From: Pseudomonas palleroniana
GTDB taxonomy: Bacteria; Pseudomonadota; Gammaproteobacteria; Pseudomonadales; Pseudomonadaceae
Direction: 5' to 3'
DNA length: 64,000 nucleotides
Assembly: GCF_003031675.1 (NCBI RefSeq)
Contig: NZ_PYWX01000048.1
Coordinates: forward strand, 62,001 to 126,000
The number at the start of each line of letters is the position of its first letter. Position 1 is the first letter of the stretch. The notes under the pieces were generated by a model. That model was not told where the DNA came from, searched no databases, and saw only the letters and a program-made list of their open reading frames with translations. The position numbers were made by a program, and so were the translations under genes. This document shows positions 1 through 7,634 of this stretch, piece after piece.

Positions 1-2
1 GT

Positions 3-497
3 CGCTTTCTGGCTCTCGGTGGTGTCAGCCATGCACGGATCGTACAGGTCCATGCGCAGATACTGGCTGCAGCAATGGCCACTCAACCCCTGTTTCCTGA
101 TTGGTCCGATCGTGACATGGAGAACCTGGCCAAGCACCTGGATGCCCGAGCGCTCGATCGACAGCAAACACTTTCCGCCGAACACAAGACTGCAGCCCTG
201 TTCTGGCAGGCCTATCACTACCTGAACGAGCAGGTCATCACGATCGAGGACAGCGACGGTCGGCGCCAAGAAACACGGGAAACCCTCAACCACAGCTCTG
301 ACAAAGGTCTGATCGCTATCAACATTCAGCATTTCCAGACTGCGTGTCGGGCAGCAGGCCTTGAAGCGCTGCCAACAATCCTTCTGCAAAAAGCCCTGAA
401 ACAGAGCCGGACTCATCCCTTCTTGGAAACCCGGAAATGCCACTCCCGCATTGAACAGCGCTCGCTGAACTGCTGGGTGTTTAAGAAGGCTGGATAG
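3..497 (+). CDS. Phage replication protein (primase/helicase-like), C-terminal part
   Basis: The reading frame is open to the window edge (…RFLALGGVSHARIVQVH…), so only the C-terminal ~164 residues are visible. The tail, with a final short motif near CWVFKKAG, resembles the end of phage Toprim/DUF927-type primase-helicase proteins that start prophage replication. No Walker or Toprim motif lies in the visible part, so the role is inferred from family memory and from its place at the head of the early genes. An internal ATG at 75 exists but the frame clearly extends upstream. Other phage DNA-binding replication proteins remain possible. Confidence 0.55.
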   Translation, partial: RFLALGGVSHARIVQVHAQILAAAMATQPLFPDWSDRDMENLAKHLDARALDRQQTLSAEHKTAALFWQAYHYLNEQVITIEDSDGRRQETRETLNHSSDKGLIAINIQHFQTACRAAGLEALPTILLQKALKQSRTHPFLETRKCHSRIEQRSLNCWVFKKAG

Positions 498-591
498 CTT
501 CGCCAGACGGGAGGAGAGAGCAGCTGGAACAGCCTGGGAAAGAAGCAGCCGCATTTCTGTGTAATCCCTTAAATCATCTGGAATAACTGGA

Positions 592-918
592 ATGAATAGG
601 AATACATCAATGAATACAGTCAGTTACAGACACTCAGCAAGACATATACCACTGGAAGGAGCCGGAAGAAATTTCATTCCATTACCTTCCACCAACCTTC
701 CACTTTTGGGGGTTTGCTGTGAATTGGCTGCAGCCCAGGCACTGCGCGGCCTGCAGCTGAATGGCGTGCTGATCACCTTCCACCACCTTCCATCCCCAGT
801 GGAAGGAGCAAAAAGATTCTCAGGCCAGCAAATACGCGGGTTTGAGAGCGTCCGCCCTTACGTCCTTCCGGTTATTCCAGACGGGCGGGGGGTACACACA
901 ACGCAGGAGGTCGACTGA
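592..918 (+). CDS. Doubtful small phage ORF, 108 aa
   Basis: This frame fills most of an otherwise gene-poor stretch (498-917). Its stop overlaps the ATG of the next gene (TGATG), which would suit translational coupling. The predicted protein has no domain I recognise, and its middle is built from the CCTTCCA repeats, so the frame may be open only by chance over a repeat-bearing control region. No strong ribosome site is seen before the ATG at 592; a second ATG lies at 610. If the frame is not real, the stretch holds only the iteron-like repeats. Confidence 0.3.
   Translation: MNRNTSMNTVSYRHSARHIPLEGAGRNFIPLPSTNLPLLGVCCELAAAQALRGLQLNGVLITFHHLPSPVEGAKRFSGQQIRGFESVRPYVLPVIPDGRGVHTTQEVD
653..806. 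repeat. Iteron-like cluster of CCTTCCA / TGGAAGG
   Basis: Exact CCTTCCA copies lie at 685-691, 696-702, 776-782 and 786-792. The two close pairs are spaced 11 and 10 bp, about one helical turn. Inverted copies (TGGAAGG, both extended to TGGAAGGAGC) lie at 653-659 and 800-806 and flank the set. The cluster sits just after the replication gene, where a phage origin or an operator would be expected. It lies inside the doubtful ORF at 592-918. Confidence 0.6.
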
Positions 919-1163
919 TGAACATCCGTTACACCGTAAACAGCGAACCAGGTGCGATGCAGTTGCCAGCGACATACCTACTGGTCGCAAAAGCCGAGGA
1001 TCTGGCCGAACTGGTTGCCAGCGACTTCTGGCGCAAGCACAGCAACCCGCCCAGGTCATGCGAAGTGCACCTGGAAGGCGTCGATGGAGTGGATTTAGGA
1101 AAGTTTGAGGTTCAGAGCGAGACACGCCCGGTGTTCACCGCCAAAGCAGTGACCCAGGGTTGA
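918..1163 (+). CDS. Hypothetical small phage protein, 81 aa
   Basis: Encodes an 81-residue acidic protein of unknown function. The ATG at 918 has a good ribosome site (AGGAGG, 6 nt upstream) and overlaps the preceding stop. It sits in the early/replication region with several other small same-strand genes, so it is probably part of the early operon. No domain, membrane segment or catalytic motif is visible. Confidence 0.65.
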   Translation: MNIRYTVNSEPGAMQLPATYLLVAKAEDLAELVASDFWRKHSNPPRSCEVHLEGVDGVDLGKFEVQSETRPVFTAKAVTQG

Positions 1164-1225
1164 AAGAGACGGTGCCGAGGAGCTGCAACTCCCCGACACC
1201 AACCACCAAACGAAGGAGAGGCAAT

Positions 1226-1459
1226 ATGCAAGCACCTACACCGAACGGCAGCGGTTTGAAGGCTACCACAACGTCACCGCAGCTGCAGGCGGTCGCACTG
1301 GTGGGTGGCGCCCTGATTGGCTTCCTGGTCATGAAAACGCCAGAAGCACGGAGCGAGCTGGAGAGCGTCACCGCCCGCAGCGTGAGCGACCTGTCAGCCC
1401 AGGACGCCCGAATCATTCAGGAACTGTTGGCAACGCACCTGCCCGCCCCCAAGGTTTGA
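1226..1459 (+). CDS. Hypothetical small phage protein with one hydrophobic stretch, 77 aa
   Basis: The start at 1226 is chosen because GGAGAG lies directly upstream; an in-frame start at 1160 has no such site. The product has a Thr/Gln/Pro-rich N-terminus, one hydrophobic segment at about residues 22-38 (VALVGGALIGFLV) and a helical charged C-terminus, so it could be a small single-pass membrane protein. It is followed 12 nt later by the ribbon-helix-helix gene. Function not recognised. Confidence 0.6.
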   Translation: MQAPTPNGSGLKATTTSPQLQAVALVGGALIGFLVMKTPEARSELESVTARSVSDLSAQDARIIQELLATHLPAPKV

Positions 1460-1471
1460 AGGAGTACCATC

Positions 1472-1720
1472 ATGCAAGAAGAAATCAGCAACTCCCGCAA
1501 CGCAGATAAATTTGTCGTCCGCCTGCCTGATGGGCTGCGCGAGAAAATTTCAAGTCTGGCAACAAACAACGATCGCAGCATGAATTCGGAAATTGTGAAC
1601 CGCTTAAAACGCTCAATCGTTGTTGAGGAATTGGCCGAAGAACAGACCAAAATGATCGGAATATTGCTCCGCCGCATTGAAGAACTTGAGGCTGATGCAA
1701 AAGTTAAGGAGGTCGCGTAA
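1472..1720 (+). CDS. Arc-type ribbon-helix-helix DNA-binding protein, 82 aa
   Basis: Residues about 10-50 fit an Arc/MetJ-like fold: a short beta strand (DKFVVRLPDGLREKI), a first helix, then a second helix starting at RSMNSEIVNRL, where Asn-Ser-Glu-Ile is the typical Arc pattern. The C-terminus (to residue 82) is a charged helix that may multimerise. GGAG lies upstream of the ATG. Such proteins act as dimeric repressors or activators of phage promoters; the target is unknown. Its stop overlaps the next ATG (TAATG), so the two are probably co-translated. Confidence 0.8.
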   Translation: MQEEISNSRNADKFVVRLPDGLREKISSLATNNDRSMNSEIVNRLKRSIVVEELAEEQTKMIGILLRRIEELEADAKVKEVA

Positions 1721-1983
1721 TGTTTATTGACGGAAACTATATATCCATTACAGATATTGAAATTGATGAAGCTCGACGGCAGTTGGCTATCACTGCTGAT
1801 TTTTCCTTACGTGAGGCTACACAGCAGCTCTACCATGACCCCGGAACTGGCTTGATCGTAATTCCGATGCCAGCAGACCTTTTTGTCATGGGGTTTGAGA
1901 GTAAATCAGGAAAAAGAAAATTTGGCGTTGTTAGAATGAACTCAATAAAAAACAAAATAGCCCAAAGTAAACACCACACATAA
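1720..1983 (+). CDS. Hypothetical phage protein, 87 aa
   Basis: An 87-residue protein whose ATG overlaps the stop of the ribbon-helix-helix gene. It has alternating beta-like segments and a Lys-rich C-terminus (SGKRKF…NKIAQSKHHT). No family recognised. Base composition turns AT-rich towards its end, and a factor-independent terminator follows after about 10 nt, marking it as the last gene of the early operon visible here. Confidence 0.6.
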   Translation: MFIDGNYISITDIEIDEARRQLAITADFSLREATQQLYHDPGTGLIVIPMPADLFVMGFESKSGKRKFGVVRMNSIKNKIAQSKHHT

Positions 1984-1992
1984 CAACCAATA

Positions 1993-2020
1993 AAATGGGC
2001 GCATAAGCGCCCATTTCTTT
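1993..2020 (+). terminator. Rho-independent terminator of the early phage genes
   Basis: A perfect 10-bp stem, AAATGGGCGC (1993-2002) against GCGCCCATTT (2007-2016), with an ATAA loop and a T-containing tail (CTTTA). It lies 10 nt after the preceding stop codon. Confidence 0.75.
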
Positions 2021-2054
2021 ATCCGAAAAATAAATAACTGCATCATTATATCAA

Positions 2055-2134
2055 ACAAAATATTAGCAATTACAAAACAAATAAAAAATTTGCAAACCCT
2101 TGACTGACATGTTTCAGGATTACAAAATATTAGC
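2055..2134. repeat. Direct repeat ACAAAATATTAGC around a promoter-like region
   Basis: The 13-mer ACAAAATATTAGC occurs at 2055-2067 and again at 2122-2134, in an AT-rich spacer (1984-2164) without genes. The second copy overlaps the putative -10 region of the promoter at 2100-2128, so the repeats could bind a regulator. Confidence 0.5.
2100..2128 (+). promoter_or_regulatory. Putative sigma70 promoter before the 70-aa phage gene
   Basis: A good -35 (TTGACT, 2100-2105) is followed after 17 nt by CAAAAT (2123-2128), a weak -10, in AT-rich DNA 37 nt upstream of the ATG at 2165. Inferred by eye only. Confidence 0.4.
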
Positions 2135-2164
2135 GATGTGCCATTACGCAAACGGAGTTAAGCC

Positions 2165-2377
2165 ATGACACACTCAGCCCCCTGCCTTACTGAGCTAGCC
2201 GACGATATAGAAAACCACGGATACATGCTTGCCCTTCTCACAGACGTTCAGACAACTGAGCTATCCCCAAAAGGGAGAATTGGTTTAATCCAACTGTCCA
2301 CAAGCATCGTTAAAGAGTTTGACGACATTCAAAATCGCTTCCGCAGTTACCGGGCGTCGTTAACACCCAACTGCTGA
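2165..2377 (+). CDS. Hypothetical phage protein, 70 aa
   Basis: A helical 70-residue protein, with GGAG 8 nt before the ATG and its own promoter-like sequence upstream. Its last 31 nt overlap the 3' end of the convergent ogr-like gene. I recognise no domain. Small genes at this spot in P2-like prophages are variable and mostly uncharacterised. Confidence 0.55.
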   Translation: MTHSAPCLTELADDIENHGYMLALLTDVQTTELSPKGRIGLIQLSTSIVKEFDDIQNRFRSYRASLTPNC

Positions 2378-2601
2378 AATATTTGCATCTGGCGACTTTT
2401 GCTCATATTGCTAAGACGGTCAAACACCAAACGATCCATCATTTGCTCAGAAGGCCTGAGCGTGTGAGAAAACGTCAGGTGTGAAACCCAACGGTGACCG
2501 CAGTCCTGGCAGTCACAGTAAAGCGATACAAATTCCGAAGAAATATCATTTCTAGAAGAAATTCGACTCTTACCGCCACATTCTTTGCAATAGACTCTCA
2601 T
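2347..2601 (-). CDS. ogr: Ogr/Delta-type zinc-finger activator of late phage genes
   Basis: An 84-residue protein with the Ogr/Delta N-terminal zinc-binding pattern: Cys5-x2-Cys8, then a cluster at Cys29, Cys31 and Cys34 followed by GHRW, and the typical 'LSPS' region replaced by LRPSEQ. Members of this family bind about 55 bp upstream of P2-class late promoters and contact RNA polymerase alpha. Here it would switch on the divergent terminase and capsid operons starting near 5530-5646. The ribosome site is GGGGGAG just before the ATG. A perfect hairpin (2623-2649) lies 21 nt upstream. Confidence 0.9.
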   Translation of the reverse strand: MRVYCKECGGKSRISSRNDISSEFVSLYCDCQDCGHRWVSHLTFSHTLRPSEQMMDRLVFDRLSNMSKSRQMQIFQQLGVNDAR

Positions 2602-2622
2602 ACGCTCCCCCTCGTAAACGCA

Positions 2623-2649
2623 GGGTACTATTTGGTCGAAATAGTACCC
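2623..2649. promoter_or_regulatory. 11-bp inverted repeat between portal 3' end and ogr
   Basis: GGGTACTATTT (2623-2633) and AAATAGTACCC (2639-2649) form a perfect stem with a 5-nt loop. It lies downstream of portal and upstream of ogr on the minus strand. There is no U-run, so an operator or an RNA-processing hairpin is as likely as a terminator. Confidence 0.6.
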
Positions 2650-2669
2650 ACCCCCCAGTCAATACATCA

Positions 2670-3686
2670 TCAGCCTGCAGCAGACTCTACCTCACGCCAA
2701 CTGATACGCCTGTCATCGCGCAGTACTTCATTGACATGATCAAACAGCTGACAAATCGGTCGAATTTCGTTGTTTGTATAAACCCGATCAATTTTTTCGA
2801 TATCACCAAAACCGCCGGTGTTTTCAGGAATGATACCCGCCAGCGCCGGATTCATCCGCCATGCAGCTATTATATCGTTCCTTGTAATGTTCTTCACTTT
2901 TTCCAGCTCATCCTTGGCTTGAAAATCTCCAACAGGAATGATCTTTATCGCATTTTCCTGGCCGCCCGGGATGTTCACAAACATCGACCGAAAGTTACCC
3001 ACACCCTTGCTCGCACTGATCTGAGCGCGCAAGTTTTCTTCGTCCTCTTCCGAAAGGTTTGGATCATTGGTATAGAAAATATATCCCGCGTGCGCTCCGT
3101 TGCTGTAATAGCGCCTGCGGAATAATGTAGCCGCCTCATTCAGCAACAGTGCTTGAAGTCCCCCAAGATAGTCGGGAATACCATAGATATTTTGCTCGAC
3201 GTCATAGTCCTTGATATGGATCACTTCGTCTTGGTCAAACTCTTGTTCTTTACCATTCGGCAACAGCATCACAAAGCCGCCGTCTACCTTCACCCGCATG
3301 TTGATTGCGGGCAGGTGTTCAAGCTCCAGGACATGGCCGAGGAAATTCTCGTGCCCCAGGAAGTAGGCTTCTCCAAACACCATGTAATCCAAAGCCGCGC
3401 ACCCCATGGTGTAAGTACTGCACCCCGCAGAGGGCAGGAATTCACGCAGCAACAGATTGCGCTTGAACTTGGGGATTGCACCGTGATGGGCGTTTGCCCT
3501 GAGCAGCTTGGCCAGACCGGCCCTGGACACCGGGGGCTTGTACAGGCGCCCGTCGTCGGTAGCGAACACGCCCAGGTACTCCCCGATATTCGCGGTCAGG
3601 ACCTGTTCTGGCTCCCCGAACGTGAACATACGCGTTGGCCCTGGTGCGGGCCGGCTCTGTTGCTGCTTTCTGGATGGTTTGGGCAT
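2670..3686 (-). CDS. Phage portal protein (P2 gpQ family)
   Basis: 338 residues, close to the ~344 of P2 gpQ. It forms the dodecameric ring at the capsid vertex through which terminase packs DNA. Family features: the segment MVFGEAYFLGHENFLGHVLEL at about 105-125, the IKDYDVEQNIYGIPDYLGG region at about 157-175, and the conserved C-terminal RMNPALAGIIPENTGGFGDI. It follows the terminase gene on the same strand. A TGA in its own frame at 3699-3701 lies just upstream of the ATG, while the terminase frame runs on through its first 245 nt. Expression should depend on the Ogr-type activator. Confidence 0.95.
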   Translation of the reverse strand: MPKPSRKQQQSRPAPGPTRMFTFGEPEQVLTANIGEYLGVFATDDGRLYKPPVSRAGLAKLLRANAHHGAIPKFKRNLLLREFLPSAGCSTYTMGCAALDYMVFGEAYFLGHENFLGHVLELEHLPAINMRVKVDGGFVMLLPNGKEQEFDQDEVIHIKDYDVEQNIYGIPDYLGGLQALLLNEAATLFRRRYYSNGAHAGYIFYTNDPNLSEEDEENLRAQISASKGVGNFRSMFVNIPGGQENAIKIIPVGDFQAKDELEKVKNITRNDIIAAWRMNPALAGIIPENTGGFGDIEKIDRVYTNNEIRPICQLFDHVNEVLRDDRRISWREVESAAG

Positions 3687-5529
3687 GGGCTCCGCTCGTC
3701 AGGTAGCGGCTGCGTCGCCGCTTGTTGGTGTTCAAAGGTTCGTTGTGCAGGGCGTGCATAACCGCCCACGCGATATCGGCGTGACCAGTGGCGTCCGTTC
3801 TGGATGCACTGAACGTGATCTGGCCACCGTTGGTGGTGCCGCGTTTGATGGTTAGGAAGGCTTGCGCAATGTCGGTCCAACCGGCGTCCCATTCGATCCG
3901 TGCCGCCTGGATGACGTCTTGTGCTTTCAGGACCAGCGTGGTTTTGGTTTCGAGGCTGTAGTGGATCTGCTTGGCCCTCGGGTAGAAGTCGCACACCAGG
4001 TCATAAACGCCGATCCCGACACCCGTGGTATCAATACCAATATGCTGGACGTTGAAGCGCTCGGTCAGTCGCTTCACTTGGGCCGCTTGATAGGTGAACG
4101 ACTGCCCCCGCCAGCTGTACTTCTCCAAGATCCTGAACTTGCCGCCAGACTCGTCCGGCGGGGCAACCACCACACAGGTAGCATCGTCCCGGGTACGGCT
4201 CGGGTCATACCCCAGCCAGACCGGCCTGTCGCCAAACGGTCGTTCCGCCTTCTCCTGGTAGTCGTCCCAAAGCATCAGATCCGAATAGCAGCGCTCCAGG
4301 TCTTTCAGTCCAAACGCGCTCTGTGTGCTGTCGATAAACTTGCACATGTAGAGCTGATCGAAAGTTTCCTCGCTGTTTTCCAGGCGCAGGCGCTCGATGT
4401 TGAACAGCGTGCAACCTCCCGCCTCCGCGTCCAGAACCGTGATCATCTTGCGCCACTGGCCATCAGGGCACAGCGCCCCGGCATGAATTGCCGCCTCGCT
4501 GGGCCAATTCTTCGCCAGCTTTTTGCCACGCGTGCTGTTCTTGAATTCTTCACCGGTCCAAAACGGATAGGCCTGGTGGGTAACAGCGCTTGGAGTTGAA
4601 AAATAGGTTTTGCGCCACTTGGCGTGGGAAGCCATTGCACCCGCCAAGCCGTCCAGCTTGAGGAAGTCACGAATCCAGAAGTATTCGTCGATGTAGACGT
4701 GCCCGTGGTGCCCCTGGGCCGTGCTGCTGTTCGTGGACAGAAAGCGCAGTTCGGCCCAAGGCTTGCCGTCCTTTGAAAGTTTGATGGGGTTGCCGGTCAG
4801 TTGAATGTCGAACCATTCGGCGGCAAAGGTCACGATATAGCTGCGGAAAATCTCGGCCTGGGCGCGACTGGCCGACAGGAACATCTGGTTATCCCCCGTC
4901 AGTACCGCGTCCATGAACGCCTCGGCGGCAAAGTAGTACGTCAGGCCGATCTGACGAGATTTAAGGATGTTCCTGATTCGCGCTGTGAGCGGGTTTTGCT
5001 TGGCTTCAAACAGCTCCAGCTGGTAACCGAACATCTTGGAAGTGAACTTCTCCAGGAAGTCCACTTCCGTCAGCCTGCTGATGTCGTTTTTCAGCTCTTT
5101 TTCCCGCTTCTTACCACCGCGCTGCCCTCGCTCTTGCCGATCGCCCTGCGAGCTATCGGGTTGAGCCTTGGGTGCATCACTGGTCGCAGTTGAAGCCGGG
5201 CGGCTGGCCTGTTTCTGCAGTCGCTCCCGAATCGACGTCAGGCGCTCCAGTTCATCCAGTTCGCCTTTGGTGAGCATTTCCAGTTTTTCCAGGATGAGCG
5301 TGATGCGCCGGCTGACAGCAGTCAGCGGTTCTTCATCCGTCAGCATCTCGTCCCATGAGCCCTGCCTGATCCAGTAGTAAATAATCCGGACGTTTGGCAG
5401 CTTCAATTGAGCCTGAATTTCTTTCACCGACGCACGGCGAAGGTAGAGACGTTTTGCGGCTTCTTTGACTTCTGTTGAGTAGTTCATGGGGCGCAGTCTA
5501 TGCGCCGATTTCCGCTCAAACTCGGCCAT
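3442..5529 (-). CDS. Phage terminase large (ATPase) subunit, P2 gpP family, with extended C-terminus
   Basis: Packaging motor. An N-terminal helix-turn-helix (about 19-57) is followed by a Glu/Arg-rich linker, an ATPase domain with a Walker A-like KSRQIGLT (190-197) and Walker B HVYIDE (277-282), and a nuclease-like domain with WLGYDPSRTRDDA (438-450) and GIDTTGVG (498-505). P2 gpP is about 590 aa; here family-like sequence stops near residue 610 (NKRRRSRYL). The remaining ~85 residues read the portal gene out of frame and are Arg/Gly-rich, so this end is probably abnormal or non-functional. An alternative start is Met15 (5487). First gene of the leftward late operon. Confidence 0.9.
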   Translation of the reverse strand: MAEFERKSAHRLRPMNYSTEVKEAAKRLYLRRASVKEIQAQLKLPNVRIIYYWIRQGSWDEMLTDEEPLTAVSRRITLILEKLEMLTKGELDELERLTSIRERLQKQASRPASTATSDAPKAQPDSSQGDRQERGQRGGKKREKELKNDISRLTEVDFLEKFTSKMFGYQLELFEAKQNPLTARIRNILKSRQIGLTYYFAAEAFMDAVLTGDNQMFLSASRAQAEIFRSYIVTFAAEWFDIQLTGNPIKLSKDGKPWAELRFLSTNSSTAQGHHGHVYIDEYFWIRDFLKLDGLAGAMASHAKWRKTYFSTPSAVTHQAYPFWTGEEFKNSTRGKKLAKNWPSEAAIHAGALCPDGQWRKMITVLDAEAGGCTLFNIERLRLENSEETFDQLYMCKFIDSTQSAFGLKDLERCYSDLMLWDDYQEKAERPFGDRPVWLGYDPSRTRDDATCVVVAPPDESGGKFRILEKYSWRGQSFTYQAAQVKRLTERFNVQHIGIDTTGVGIGVYDLVCDFYPRAKQIHYSLETKTTLVLKAQDVIQAARIEWDAGWTDIAQAFLTIKRGTTNGGQITFSASRTDATGHADIAWAVMHALHNEPLNTNKRRRSRYLTSGAHAQTIQKAATEPARTRANAYVHVRGARTGPDREYRGVPGRVRYRRRAPVQAPGVQGRSGQAAQGKRPSRCNPQVQAQSVAA

Positions 5530-5539
5530 CTTGTGAGGA

Positions 5540-5568
5540 AAATTCCTATTTTTGCTGAATAGGAATTT
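5540..5568. promoter_or_regulatory. Inverted repeat in the divergent late-operon control region
   Basis: AAATTCCTATT (5540-5550) and AATAGGAATTT (5558-5568) form a perfect 11-bp palindrome with a 7-nt centre. It lies in the 117-bp gap between terminase and scaffold, where both late promoters must be. It does not match the P2 Ogr site (TGTTGT-N12-ACAACA) as I remember it. Its right arm shares TGAATAGGAAT with 593-603. Confidence 0.55.
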
Positions 5569-5646
5569 CGCTCAAGCAAAGCGTTTGGCCGGGGTCGATC
5601 GACTGCCTATCTTGGCGTTCATCGACCACCACCGAGCGCTCCACCA

Positions 5647-6612
5647 ATGCCCCGATCCCTTGTCTCCTACTGGAAGCGCGTAGCTGTTAGCGGCCCAACC
5701 GCCGACAAACGCGAGATTACTGTCCAGGAACTGCGCGACTGCGCGGAGACCTACAAGCTGTCTTTCTACACGGCAGTGATCTGGAGCGAGCATGAACGCT
5801 GGCCAGGCTCCCACGGCACCGTTTATGCCGTGCGTCTCGTTGAAGACGATCCAGAACTGGAGCCTGGCCAGGTGGCTCTGGAGGCCCAACTCAAACCCAA
5901 CGACAAGCTGCTGCACTTGAACGACCAGGGCGAAAAGCTGTTCTCCAGCGTCGAGATCACCCCCGACTTTGCGAACTCGGGCCGCTTCTACCTCACAGGC
6001 CTGGCCGTGACCGATTCCCCCGCCAGCCTGGGCACCCAGGAACTCTACTTCTCTCGCGGCGCCGGCAAGGGCAAGCGCTACTCCAAGGCCTCCTACTTCT
6101 GCAATGCCGTGGCCTTGGGCTCCTTACGCGAAGGCGGCCAGCAGCAAGGCGAAGTGCGCCGCCTGTTTTCCGCACTGACCAGCTTGTTCAAGAGCTTTGC
6201 CGAAATCAGCGGCACCCCTGAAACCCCCTCACCCGAAGAGAACAAACCGATGGATGAAGCAACAGCCAAGGCGCTCAAAGCGCTGTTTGACCAGTTCGTA
6301 ATTTTGATGGCCGGCTTCCAGGCCGTACTGGAACCGGTCGTTGAAGATGTCGATACCTCCGACACCCAGGAGCAGGTCGACGCCGTAGGCACTGCCGTGC
6401 AGGACGTGGTGGACCAGGCTGATGAAGACCGCGACTTCAACCGCAAAGGCGGCAAAGGTCGTAACAGCAACAGCGTCAAGGAACTGAGCACCCGCATGGA
6501 CGAGCTGCAGGCGACCATGACCAAGATGTTCAACACTCCGACCAACCGCCGTCAGGTTGGGCGCAACACCGGCGTAAACGACAAGCCGCAAGCCAAGAAG
6601 GGGCTGCGCTAA
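5647..6612 (+). CDS. Capsid scaffolding protein/protease (P2 gpO family)
   Basis: 321 residues. The N-terminal ~200 form the serine-protease half (VSYWKRVAVSGPTADKREI near the start and SVEITPDFANSGRFYLTGLAVTDSPASLGT at about 99-128, which includes the usual catalytic Ser region). The C-terminal ~120 are helical and acidic, ending in a basic tail that scaffolds capsid assembly. In P2 this protein cleaves itself, capsid and portal during maturation. It is the first gene of the rightward late operon; its stop overlaps the capsid ATG (TAATG). Start at 5647 chosen because the family N-terminus begins there. Confidence 0.93.
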   Translation: MPRSLVSYWKRVAVSGPTADKREITVQELRDCAETYKLSFYTAVIWSEHERWPGSHGTVYAVRLVEDDPELEPGQVALEAQLKPNDKLLHLNDQGEKLFSSVEITPDFANSGRFYLTGLAVTDSPASLGTQELYFSRGAGKGKRYSKASYFCNAVALGSLREGGQQQGEVRRLFSALTSLFKSFAEISGTPETPSPEENKPMDEATAKALKALFDQFVILMAGFQAVLEPVVEDVDTSDTQEQVDAVGTAVQDVVDQADEDRDFNRKGGKGRNSNSVKELSTRMDELQATMTKMFNTPTNRRQVGRNTGVNDKPQAKKGLR

Positions 6613-7634
6613 TGGGCGCCCTCTCCCAACACGCTGCAGCACAGTACCTGCAGCTCCAGGAAGACCTGGCCGAAGCGTACAACGTCGGTAACGCAGCTCG
6701 TACTTTCGCGGTGGAGCCAACCCACGCACAGGAGTTGAACGACCAGATCACCGAGCGCGTGGACTTCCTGGGTCGTATCAACGTGGTGCCGGTCAGCGAA
6801 ATCAAGGGTGAAAAAGTCCTGTTGGGCCTGAATGGCCCGGCGACCAGCCGCACCGACACCGACAAAAACGATCGCGAGCCGCGTCACCTGCTGGATCTGA
6901 AAAACAACGAGTTTGAACTGTTTCACACCGAAACTGACGTTGCTTTGAAGTTCGCCACGATCGACGCCTGGGCGAAGTTCCCCGACTTTACACAGCGCTA
7001 TCTGGCTGCTGTCCAAAAGCGCATCGCCCTGGACCGCATCATGATCGGTTTCCACGGCGTCAAGGCGGCGCAGCAGACCGACCTGGGCAAGTTCCCCATG
7101 CTCCAGGACGTGAACAAAGGCTGGCTGCAGCTCGCCCGTGAGCAGATCCCGGAACAGGTGCTGTCGAGCAGTGACCCGGCCAAAAAGATCGTGCTTGGCA
7201 AGGGCGGCGACTATGCCAACCTCGACGGGGCTGTGCATGACGTTAAGCAGATGATCGACCCGGTGTTCCGTGACGAAGGCGACCTGGTGGCCATCATCGG
7301 TTCGGACTTGATGGCCTACGACAAAGGCAAGCTGTATGCCGCCCAAGGCCAGACTCCAACCGAAAAAGAACGGATCGAAGATGCGCAGATCATCGCGACC
7401 TACGGCGGCCTGCCGTCCTTCATGGTTCCGTTCTTCCCCACCAAAGGCATCCTGGTCACCTCCTGGGCCAACCTGTCGATTTACTTCCAGGACTCCAGCT
7501 GGCGCCGCCACCTGATCGAGAACCCGAAGCGCAGCCGTACCGAGGACTACAACGGTCGCAACGAAGGTTACGTGATCGAGCAGTTGGGCAAATTCGCCTA
7601 CCTGGAATCCGACTCGCTGGAGCTGGCGAAGTGA
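6612..7634 (+). CDS. Major capsid protein (P2 gpN family)
   Basis: 340 residues (P2 gpN 357). Begins with a helical delta-like region (SQHAAAQYLQLQEDLAEAYNV) removed in P2 on maturation, then an HK97-fold body with FLGRINVVPVSEIKGEKVL (residues 50-68), and TRTDTDKNDREP at about 79-90. The C-terminal part carries the ATYGGLPSFMVPFFPTKGILVTSW motif region (258-281). Coupled to the scaffold gene by a 1-nt overlap, and overlapping the next gene at GTGA. No truncation. Confidence 0.96.
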   Translation: MGALSQHAAAQYLQLQEDLAEAYNVGNAARTFAVEPTHAQELNDQITERVDFLGRINVVPVSEIKGEKVLLGLNGPATSRTDTDKNDREPRHLLDLKNNEFELFHTETDVALKFATIDAWAKFPDFTQRYLAAVQKRIALDRIMIGFHGVKAAQQTDLGKFPMLQDVNKGWLQLAREQIPEQVLSSSDPAKKIVLGKGGDYANLDGAVHDVKQMIDPVFRDEGDLVAIIGSDLMAYDKGKLYAAQGQTPTEKERIEDAQIIATYGGLPSFMVPFFPTKGILVTSWANLSIYFQDSSWRRHLIENPKRSRTEDYNGRNEGYVIEQLGKFAYLESDSLELAK

